Below are positions 6,744 through 12,138 of a DNA stretch of 21,263 nucleotides, one piece after another. This DNA is from a virus. Position numbers and translations under genes: made by a program. Within the stretch, counting starts at the first letter, position 1, and every line of letters starts with the position of its first letter. The notes below the pieces were generated by a model, which saw only the letters and a list, made by a program, of their open reading frames with translations, searched no databases and was not told the origin of the DNA. The DNA is taken from IMG/VR virus record IMGVR_UViG_3300044516_000308, positions 1 to 21,263 of that record; one strand, 5' to 3'.

Positions 6744-6769
6744 CCCCTCTAACAAAGAGGGGTTTTTTT
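6744..6769 (+). terminator. Rho-independent terminator after terL
   Basis: Perfect 7-bp stem CCCCTCT (6744-6750) / AGAGGGG (6756-6762) with a 5-nt loop, followed by seven T residues. It lies 65 bp after the terL stop and separates the packaging operon from the non-coding interval. Confidence 0.9.
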
Positions 6770-6786
6770 ATTTAAAAAGATATTTG

Positions 6787-6794
6787 TATATTTG
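6787..6794 (+). promoter_or_regulatory. Candidate -7 promoter box, upstream copy
   Basis: TATATTTG matches the Bacteroidota -7 box TAnnTTTG. The expected -33 position falls in the T-tract of the preceding terminator and has no clear TTG, so this is weaker than the next promoter. Transcription would start near 6798 and run to the terminator ending at 6970. Confidence 0.4.
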
Positions 6795-6845
6795 TAAAAG
6801 ATACCACGAATATCTAAACTTATTGCTTTTTTTATTCTTAAATAA

Positions 6846-6875
6846 TTGTTATATCAAAAATAATTGTTAGATTTG
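6846..6875 (+). promoter_or_regulatory. Bacteroidota promoter for the small RNA candidate
   Basis: TTG at 6846-6848 and TAGATTTG at 6868-6875 with 19-bp spacing match the Bacteroidota promoter pattern. The start site is predicted near 6879, exactly where the first hairpin of the downstream RNA begins. No protein gene follows before the terminator at 6933-6970, so the likely product is a short RNA. ATAATTGTTA is repeated at 6842-6851 and 6860-6869, around the -33 position and in the spacer. Confidence 0.6.
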
Positions 6876-6878
6876 AAT

Positions 6879-6970
6879 ATCTAAAGTAGAGGTTAGATGG
6901 TTCTTGTAAAATTTTTCAATTAAATAATACTGCCCCTTTCTTATCCTCTACTAAAGATTGGGGTTTTTTT
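6879..6970 (+). ncRNA. Candidate ~92-nt RNA with two complementary hairpin loops
   Basis: Between the promoter at 6846-6875 and the terminator ending at 6970 there is no plausible protein frame. The predicted transcript begins with hairpin 1: stem ATCTAA (6879-6884) / TTAGAT (6893-6898), loop AGTAGAGG (6885-6892). It ends with the terminator hairpin, whose 11-nt loop (6943-6953) contains CCTCTACT (6945-6952), the exact reverse complement of loop 1 over all eight bases. The two loops could kiss within one molecule or join separate molecules. Lying between terL and the portal gene, a packaging-RNA-like role is conceivable, as is attenuation or antisense-type regulation. The first stem is weak (one G-C pair), and nothing here proves the RNA exists. 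Confidence 0.45.
6933..6970 (+). terminator. Rho-independent terminator of the small RNA candidate
   Basis: Stem CCCC (6933-6936) / GGGG (6960-6963), a 2x2 T-T internal loop, then TCTT (6939-6942) / AAGA (6954-6957). An 11-nt loop closes it and a seven-T run (6964-6970) follows. The stem is less regular than the other terminators in the window, and its loop is complementary to the loop of the upstream hairpin at 6879-6898. Confidence 0.7.
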
Positions 6971-7027
6971 ATGCCCTAAATTTTATTAGGTGTTGTATCT
7001 CATTGTACATCTTTATCAAAAATAATG

Positions 7028-7196
7028 GCTCAAAACGAATGCTTACTTAATACGAAACCCTGCTCTGTTCTACGCTTAACAACAGGTACTGCATTTCCGA
7101 AAGGATAAATAAATAAAGTAAGTAACCCAAAATGCCTAAACCGAAAGGTTGAAGATAATAAGAAAAGGTCGCAGAGGGAAGTGTCGTTTATTGGGC
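7028..7196 (+). other. G+C-richer, foldable non-coding segment, possible structured RNA
   Basis: No convincing protein gene. The segment is visibly richer in G+C than the surrounding intergenic DNA. A long-range helix can form between 7028-7038 and 7184-7196, with two bulges and one G-U pair. Inside it are a 7-bp helix CTTACTT (7042-7048) / AAGTAAG (7116-7122), a hairpin CTGTT/AACAG around 7063-7085, and two hairpins capped by GAAA tetraloops: TCC-GAAA-GGA at 7096-7105 and AACC-GAAA-GGTT at 7139-7150. GNRA loops and the G-U pair exist only in the plus-strand RNA, which favours that strand. It matches no RNA family I can name, and no clear promoter lies directly in front of it. Confidence 0.35.
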
Positions 7197-7199
7197 TTG

Positions 7200-7250
7200 A
7201 TTAATATATCTCTTATATTAATAAAATACTGTGCTTATCTAATGCAGTAT
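7200..7250. repeat. Two adjacent perfect dyads
   Basis: ATTAATATA (7200-7208) / TATATTAAT (7214-7222) is a perfect 9-bp inverted repeat with a 5-nt spacer. It is followed at once by ATACTG (7226-7231) / CAGTAT (7245-7250), a perfect 6-bp inverted repeat. They may be the 3' end of a structured RNA reading rightward, or protein-binding sites. No T-tract follows, so they are not standard terminators. Confidence 0.45.
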
Positions 7251-7270
7251 AATAGCGATAGCATATCCAA

Positions 7271-7306
7271 CAAATAAAAAATGCGAGAAACATAAAGAAT
7301 CTCGCA
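7271..7306 (-). terminator. Rho-independent terminator of the portal gene (minus strand)
   Basis: A perfect 7-bp stem TGCGAGA (7282-7288) / TCTCGCA (7300-7306) with an 11-nt loop. Read on the minus strand it is followed by a T-rich run (complement of 7271-7281, TTTTTTATTTG). It lies 23 bp beyond the portal stop codon and blocks portal transcription from running into the RNA region. On the plus strand it lacks a T-tract. Confidence 0.85.
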
Positions 7307-7329
7307 CTAATTATAAGTTTAATTGTTTT

Positions 7330-8562
7330 TTATTTATAAACCCCCTTTTTTAATCCTAAGAATACTTTCTTTTCTTCATCAGATAAAGTTATACCTAATT
7401 CTTGTTCAATTTTAATCAATGCAGATGCTCTGTAATCGAACCCTTGTGATTCTTGTAAGTAATCTTTTTGCAAAACAGGTAAGTGTTCGTAATCTGCTAC
7501 TAATCGTAACCCTTCTTTCTCTAATCCTAATTGTTCAGTAATGTTATTATAGATATGTTCTGCTTCGGGTATTATAGTTGTAGTATAAGCCAATCTCTCC
7601 CCATAATTAACGTTAGAATACGTTGAACCACTCTCATTGGAGAAAATATAGTAGTTAAGTCCAAAAGCATCTATAATCGCAAGTTTATCTGCTTTAAGTT
7701 CATCAAATAACATTAAATCTTTTGTAGGGAACGACATTGGTGTCCATTTAACATCAGATTCAGAAATTATCAACTCGTCTTTACTTCTGTTGTACCAATC
7801 TCTTTGTATTTGCTCACGTTCTTCAGGAGACATAGGCAAAGCACCACCCAAGTCAGAGTTTACTGCTGATAAGATACCAATAGCACCAATATTTTCTAAA
7901 AGCACATTACGTTTGTTGTATTGAGCCTTAATATTTGATAATGGGTATTTTAAACTTTCTATTTTAGATACAGAATTTAAGATATTAACACCATCAGTTG
8001 TTTGAATGATAATAACTTCGTCATTTGTTAATAACTCTTTGTTGTCTTCGTTAAAATTATATACGTAATCTTTGATTAATCCACCTTTTTCCATCTGTTT
8101 TAATGAACGACCTGATGTATTAATCTGTACTTTGTGAGTAGCAAGTGGAACAAATAAATTAACTATACCAAAACTTCTTTTTGGTGCGTAACACAATGCT
8201 GTAGAGTATAAACTATCATTAACTGATATTGAGTATATTACATCTTGCCAAGATTGCATAGGGTTAGGGTTTTTAATCAAATCCAGTACCCAATGTGATT
8301 CTACTTCTGAACCATCAGATTCTTTTATAAGTCTTGGTTTACCATTTGCCAACATTTGAGCCTTTTTATCTACAACTGTTCGTAATTCAGGTATTTCAAT
8401 ATACGCTTTGAATGGTTTTGAAGTGTCCAACCATATAGCAGTTTTTTTACCATAGAAGTCGTGTTGATAAGCACGAGTGGTATCAAATAAGTCAGAAATA
8501 TTCCTAATAGGCTTTTTTATTTCAGTTCCAAAGAAAGCATTCCAAAAAGAAAGTGTACTCAT
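7330..8562 (-). CDS. HK97-type portal protein, encoded on the opposite strand
   Basis: 410-residue portal protein, counted from the ATG at 8562; a TTG at 8586 would add eight residues and lies inside the promoter region. Portals form the dodecameric ring at one head vertex through which the terminase pumps DNA and to which the neck attaches. Typical HK97/SPP1-like segments are present: an early PELRTVVDKKAQMLA helix, LIKNPNPMQSWQDVIYS, and the stem/crown region LAIIDAFGLNYYIFSNESGS followed by STYSNVNYGERLAYTTTIIP. Length is normal for HK97-like portals and no frame break is seen. Oddly, this is the only gene on the minus strand; it has its own terminator (7271-7306) and a promoter candidate (8597-8604). 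Composition matches its neighbours, so recent foreign origin is not indicated. Confidence 0.93.
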   Translation of the reverse strand: MSTLSFWNAFFGTEIKKPIRNISDLFDTTRAYQHDFYGKKTAIWLDTSKPFKAYIEIPELRTVVDKKAQMLANGKPRLIKESDGSEVESHWVLDLIKNPNPMQSWQDVIYSISVNDSLYSTALCYAPKRSFGIVNLFVPLATHKVQINTSGRSLKQMEKGGLIKDYVYNFNEDNKELLTNDEVIIIQTTDGVNILNSVSKIESLKYPLSNIKAQYNKRNVLLENIGAIGILSAVNSDLGGALPMSPEEREQIQRDWYNRSKDELIISESDVKWTPMSFPTKDLMLFDELKADKLAIIDAFGLNYYIFSNESGSTYSNVNYGERLAYTTTIIPEAEHIYNNITEQLGLEKEGLRLVADYEHLPVLQKDYLQESQGFDYRASALIKIEQELGITLSDEEKKVFLGLKKGVYK

Positions 8563-8575
8563 AATAAATTTTTTA

Positions 8576-8583
8576 TATTTTTG
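8576..8583 (+). promoter_or_regulatory. Rightward promoter box for the protease-capsid unit
   Basis: TATTTTTG matches the Bacteroidota -7 box and is followed by CAATATTAAAG; no clear -33 TTG is seen. Transcription would start near 8587, giving a leader of about 24 nt before the protease ATG at 8611. Confidence 0.55.
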
Positions 8584-8596
8584 CAATATTAAAGAA

Positions 8597-8604
8597 CAAA
8601 TTTA
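8597..8604 (-). promoter_or_regulatory. Leftward promoter box for the portal gene
   Basis: On the minus strand 8604-8597 reads TAAATTTG, a match to TAnnTTTG. Transcription would start near 8593, about 30 nt before the portal ATG. The nearest upstream TTTG is only 14 bp away, so the -33 element is doubtful. It faces the rightward -7 box 13 bp away. Confidence 0.45.
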
Positions 8605-8610
8605 ATAAAT

Positions 8611-9372
8611 ATGAACAACAAAGTAAATTCGGCTTACAAAATAAAATCTCATTCGTTACAAGTTAAAGATGTAGATGCCTCTTCTCGTAAGGTTGCGATG
8701 TATCTTGCTCACTTTAATAACATAGATTCAGACAATGATATGATTGTTAAAGGTGCATTCGCAAAGTCTTTACAAGAAAGAGGTGTAGATTCAAATTCTA
8801 ATAGAAAAATTGCATTTTTAAGACATCACGACTGGAAGTGGCAAATCGGTAAATTTACCGAACTAAAAGAAGATGAAAATGGACTTTATGCAGTTGGGGA
8901 GTTAGGAACTTCTACATTAGGTAATGATGCTTTATGTGATTACCAAGATGGTATTATTAAAGAGCATTCTATAGGATTTAGATATATTAAAGACAAATTA
9001 AAGTGGATTGATGATACCACAATGGAATCTAAAGGTTATTTCCAAGTTAATGAGGTTGCATTATGGGAAGGTTCAGCGGTTACTTTTGGTGCTAACGAAA
9101 TGACACCTGTTTTAGAGGTTGGTAAGTCATTAGAAAGCAAAGGAGAAATCATACTTTCTATTACTAACGAAATGGAAACTATTGTTAAAGCATTAGGTAA
9201 CGGAAATAGAACTGATGAATCTTTATATTCACTTGAAATGCGACATAAATTTCTTTCATCTCAATTAGCAGAGATTGCAGGAATGACTGTTGAACAAACT
9301 GATGTAAAACAAAACCTAATAACTGAATTAAAATCTTTTGATTGGAGTACAGTATTTAATAATGTAAAATAA
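8611..9372 (+). CDS. HK97-type prohead protease (peptidase U35 family)
   Basis: 253-residue serine protease that matures the prohead by removing the capsid protein's N-terminal scaffold segment. Family landmarks are: HFNNIDSDNDMIVKGAF at residues 34-50; the histidine region FLRHHDW at 69-75; the catalytic Ser in IIKEHSIGF (Ser120); and VALWEGSAVTFGANEMTPV at 149-167, which closes the domain. Residues after ~170 form a helical tail that may interact with scaffold. It is the first gene of the rightward head unit, 49 bp from the divergent portal start. Unusually, three small genes lie between it and the capsid gene. Confidence 0.93.
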   Translation: MNNKVNSAYKIKSHSLQVKDVDASSRKVAMYLAHFNNIDSDNDMIVKGAFAKSLQERGVDSNSNRKIAFLRHHDWKWQIGKFTELKEDENGLYAVGELGTSTLGNDALCDYQDGIIKEHSIGFRYIKDKLKWIDDTTMESKGYFQVNEVALWEGSAVTFGANEMTPVLEVGKSLESKGEIILSITNEMETIVKALGNGNRTDESLYSLEMRHKFLSSQLAEIAGMTVEQTDVKQNLITELKSFDWSTVFNNVK

Positions 9373-9378
9373 AGAGTT

Positions 9379-9624
9379 ATGGCGAAGAGAAAAATAGAAA
9401 AAGTAGTATTAGATACTAAAGTGGCTAAAGTAGAGTTAGAAGTAAAGAACGAGCCTATTTTAGAGGTTGCAAAAGAAACTTACGGATTAGACTTAGACAA
9501 GGTATATAAATTCATCTCTAATGGTACAAGTCCTTACTTGAGAGAAGGTCAAGAGGTATATATAAACGGAAGTATGGCAATCATATTCATTCAAAGAGGT
9601 TATGGCAAAGTTCTTAACGACTAA
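9379..9624 (+). CDS. Small head-region protein of unknown function
   Basis: 81-residue protein. The first 30 residues are a charged, Lys/Val-rich extension. Residues 34-80 look like a compact fold (YGLDLDKVYKFISNGTSPYL, then EVYINGSMAIIFIQRGYGKV). It starts 7 bp after the protease stop and overlaps the next gene by 23 nt. Small proteins of this kind sit in the head/neck gene blocks of Bacteroidota phages, but I cannot name a function; a minor head or head-completion role is inferred from position only. Confidence 0.75.
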   Translation: MAKRKIEKVVLDTKVAKVELEVKNEPILEVAKETYGLDLDKVYKFISNGTSPYLREGQEVYINGSMAIIFIQRGYGKVLND

Positions 9625-10105
9625 TGATTTTATAAACAAATTCGAGGTAACGACTGGATTATATCAAAACGATAAGATTCAGTCTTACTTAGATAGATAC
9701 GAAGACGAATATCTTGTTAAGTTATTTGGTGTAGAATTGTATGACTTGTTTATTGATGATTTAGATGTAAACAATGAGCCACAAGACGCTAAATTTGTTC
9801 AAATATTTGAACCATTTAACTATCACGAAGGATTTAGTCTATTAATTTCTCGTGGAATTAAAGATATGTTATTAGGATTCTTGTATTTTGAGTACATGAA
9901 GGATTTAGTAGTACAAACTACAAGTGTAGGTGTGGTTAAGCCTGAAGAACAAAATTCTAAAGTTGTTTCAGCACATACACCTATTTACCTTAAATACAAT
10001 GAAAGCATTAAAACTTACAATGCTATACAAGAGTACATTTTATTAAATATGACAACATACCCTGAATATAGGGGGAGACAAAAACAATACGCATACTGGT
10101 TATGA
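9602..10105 (+). CDS. Probable head-tail connector or neck protein
   Basis: 167-residue, mainly helical protein. The opening part (FLTTNDFINKFEVTTGLYQN and then SYLDRYEDEYLVKLFGVELYDLF) resembles the gp6-like connectors of Bacteroidota phages, in which a helical domain docks under the portal ring. Position in the head block, between protease and capsid, fits a neck role. It overlaps its upstream neighbour by 23 nt and its downstream neighbour by 4 nt (ATGA), so these genes are translated together. The family assignment is from general resemblance; a profile comparison would be needed to be sure. Confidence 0.6.
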   Translation: MAKFLTTNDFINKFEVTTGLYQNDKIQSYLDRYEDEYLVKLFGVELYDLFIDDLDVNNEPQDAKFVQIFEPFNYHEGFSLLISRGIKDMLLGFLYFEYMKDLVVQTTSVGVVKPEEQNSKVVSAHTPIYLKYNESIKTYNAIQEYILLNMTTYPEYRGRQKQYAYWL

Positions 10106-10779
10106 GAGATATTAGTGTTTTATTTGAAGAGTTGGTATCACAAATTGATAGTACAATTACCATTAAAAACAAAGTTGGTAATGTGTTTAATACTTGTGAT
10201 ACTAAATGGTTAAGAGTAGGTAAAAAAGTTTGGGGGTTAACTTCGACAAACGTACTGAAAGAAACTACTGTTAAAACACTAATAAAAGACACTTCATTTG
10301 AACTTAATGACAATACAATAGTAAAGGGGATATATATTTCATCTCCTTTCGCTATTGTAGGTACAAAGATTGCTACTAACAACGAGTTTATATTAAAAAG
10401 TAGAAATTTATTAGATAAAACACCTCTTATTTGGTTGTTAGAATCTCATAATGAAAAAGTATATAATTTAGAAGCAAGTTTAGAGAGAGATATTAAAATG
10501 CGTATTATCTTTCTTGACGAAACAAACGTAGCACAATATAAGACTACAGACCATAGACTACAAGTAGTAGAGCCAATGATTTCTTTACAAGAAGAATTTA
10601 TAAAAGTTCTTAACAAAAAGCCAATTTACAAAACGTTAAAAGATTTCAATAGAAATGTATTTAGTAGATTTGGTGTCGAATCAGATAAAGGTGTAATACA
10701 GAATATCCTTGATGCTGATTTAAGTGGAATTGTAATTGAGTTTACAACTTCCAAGTTTAAAGAACCGTGTAAATGTTAG
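10102..10779 (+). CDS. Head/neck-region protein of unknown function
   Basis: 225-residue soluble protein with mixed strand/helix composition. It begins MRDISVLFEELVSQIDSTITIKNKVGNVFN, includes a beta-rich middle, and ends in a Cys-Lys-Cys tail (EPCKC). No membrane segment, signal peptide or catalytic motif is recognised. It overlaps the previous gene by 4 nt and is followed by a 91-bp leader to the capsid gene. By position it may be a head-completion or tail-terminator protein; this is inference only. Confidence 0.75.
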   Translation: MRDISVLFEELVSQIDSTITIKNKVGNVFNTCDTKWLRVGKKVWGLTSTNVLKETTVKTLIKDTSFELNDNTIVKGIYISSPFAIVGTKIATNNEFILKSRNLLDKTPLIWLLESHNEKVYNLEASLERDIKMRIIFLDETNVAQYKTTDHRLQVVEPMISLQEEFIKVLNKKPIYKTLKDFNRNVFSRFGVESDKGVIQNILDADLSGIVIEFTTSKFKEPCKC

Positions 10780-10811
10780 TTCAGTAATAGAGCCGATTAA
10801 ATAATCACTTT

Positions 10812-10855
10812 ATAATTAAACCCAACATAGGTCGAAAGATTTATTGTTTAATTAT
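10812..10855 (+). promoter_or_regulatory. Stem-loop in the leader of the capsid gene
   Basis: ATAATTAAAC (10812-10821) and GTTTAATTAT (10846-10855) form a perfect 10-bp inverted repeat around a 24-nt loop. It ends 15 nt before the capsid ATG. There is no T-tract and no protein frame. It could protect or process the capsid mRNA, tune its translation, or be a protein-binding dyad. I see no clear TAnnTTTG promoter in this 91-bp gap. Confidence 0.5.
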
Positions 10856-10870
10856 TAAAAATTATTTAAA

Positions 10871-12079
10871 ATGGAAATGACACCAGAACAAGTAGTTGAT
10901 AAAATCAACTCATTAATCGCAGAAAAAACTGCAAATTCAGTATCTAAAACGGAATTAGATGCTTTTAAATCTCAATTAGATGCTTTAGAAGGCAAGGCTG
11001 ATACCTCAGAGGTAAAAACTGCTATTGCTAAATTAGAAGGTATCGTTGAGGGTATGAAAGAAGCGAAAACAGAAAAGAAAAATGTTTTCAAGTCAATGGG
11101 TGAGGCTATTGCTGATGCTTTTGAATCTTCAATTGAAAAAATCACAGAAGTAAAAGAAAATGGTGGTTTAATGAACCTTGATGTTAAAGCGGTAGGAACT
11201 ATGACTATCACTAACAACTATTCAGGTGGAACTGTTGCATTATCTCAATTAGAAGCAGGTGTTGCTCGTATTGCTCGTAGAATGCCTTTCTTACGTCAGT
11301 TAGTTAACACAGCAGGTACAACATCTAAGTATATCACTTACTTACAGTCTAACGGACAAGAAGGTGGTGCTGGTATGACTGCTGAAGGTGCTGAAAAAAC
11401 ACAAGCAGATTTCAACTTAGTAGAAACTTCTGTAGAAGTTAAGAAAATCACTTCTTGGATTAAAGTATCTAAAGAAATGATTGCTGACTTACCATTTATG
11501 AGAAACGAAATCAACAACGAATTAATGGAGTTGGTAGAGTTGAAATTAGACGAGCAAGTATTGTCAGGTAATGGTTCAGGTAATAACTTGACTGGTATCT
11601 TACAAAATGCTGTTGCTTGGGCAGCTGGTGGTTTTGCTTTATCTATTCCTGAACCTAACGAGTATGATGTATTAAGAGTTGCTATCTCTCAAATTCAAGG
11701 TAACTTGTTTAACCCTAACTACATTGTGTTACACCCTGAAGATGTAGCAAAAATGGAATTAAACAAAACTACTACTGGTGAGTATACTTATGCTATGCAC
11801 TATACTGCTGATGGAGTTGTTAGAGTTAAATCTATCCCAGTTGTAGAAAACACAGGTATTACTGCAGGTACTTTCTTAGTTGGTGATTTCACTAAATCTA
11901 ACTTACGTATCAGAGAAGACTTGAACATTCAAGTTGGTTATGTGAATGATGACTTTACTAAAAACTTAATGACAATCTTGTGTGAAGCAAGAGCGGTTCA
12001 TTACGTTAAGTCTAACCACTACAACGCATTTGTTAAAGGTACTTTCTCTACTGCTAAAACTGCATTATTGAAGCCTTAA
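10871..12079 (+). CDS. Major capsid protein, HK97 fold
   Basis: 402-residue shell subunit. Residues 1-100 are a charged helical scaffold-like segment (the delta domain), which the upstream protease would be expected to remove. The mature protein probably begins near residues 100-110, around NLDVKAVGT. The HK97-family landmarks follow: the long helix with VARIARRMPFLRQLV, the E-loop region with SNGQEGGAGMTAEGAEK, the SWIKVSKEMIADLPF helix, a LDEQVLSGNGSGNNLTGIL segment, and the P/A-domain core IVLHPEDVAKMELNKTTTG. Codons such as AAC, ATC and TTC are more frequent here than in neighbouring genes, as expected for a very highly expressed protein. The exact cleavage site is not predictable here. 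Confidence 0.95.
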   Translation: MEMTPEQVVDKINSLIAEKTANSVSKTELDAFKSQLDALEGKADTSEVKTAIAKLEGIVEGMKEAKTEKKNVFKSMGEAIADAFESSIEKITEVKENGGLMNLDVKAVGTMTITNNYSGGTVALSQLEAGVARIARRMPFLRQLVNTAGTTSKYITYLQSNGQEGGAGMTAEGAEKTQADFNLVETSVEVKKITSWIKVSKEMIADLPFMRNEINNELMELVELKLDEQVLSGNGSGNNLTGILQNAVAWAAGGFALSIPEPNEYDVLRVAISQIQGNLFNPNYIVLHPEDVAKMELNKTTTGEYTYAMHYTADGVVRVKSIPVVENTGITAGTFLVGDFTKSNLRIREDLNIQVGYVNDDFTKNLMTILCEARAVHYVKSNHYNAFVKGTFSTAKTALLKP

Positions 12080-12086
12080 TTAATTG

Positions 12087-12116
12087 AGGGGTAACCATTC
12101 CCCTTTTATTTTTTTT
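12087..12116 (+). terminator. Terminator after the capsid gene
   Basis: AGGGG (12087-12091) pairs with CCCCT (12100-12104) across an 8-nt loop and is followed by a T-rich run with a single A. The short 5-bp stem suggests partial termination, which would let some transcription through to the tail tube gene; I see no separate promoter before that gene. Confidence 0.7.
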
Positions 12117-12138
12117 ATTCATTAAATACCAATAAATT

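Noticed and set aside
7025-7201. Plus-strand frame starting at ATG 7025, 27 codons, then an in-frame TAA, then about 31 more open codons
   Set aside because: It uses codons (CGC, CCC, ACG) unlike the neighbouring genes, is interrupted by a stop, and overlaps the segment that folds better as RNA. No readthrough signal is visible.
7025-7250. tRNA, group I intron or RNase P RNA in the terL-portal interval
   Set aside because: No cloverleaf with a TTC-type arm, and none of the conserved core motifs of those RNAs could be found by eye.
8563-8586. TTG start for the portal at 8586
   Set aside because: It would add eight residues (MQKYKKFI) encoded in the promoter region; the ATG at 8562 fits the family length and leaves a normal leader.
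7271-8610. Portal gene as an invertible (phase-variable) DNA segment
   Set aside because: I compared the sequences flanking the gene for inverted repeats and found only short A/T-rich matches; no recombinase gene is in the window.
10023-10382. Minus-strand frame of 119 codons opposite the neck-region genes, and similar antisense frames opposite the capsid, tail and terminase genes
   Set aside because: They lie wholly opposite well-supported genes, have no promoter, and their composition is that expected from the reverse of A/T-rich coding sequence.
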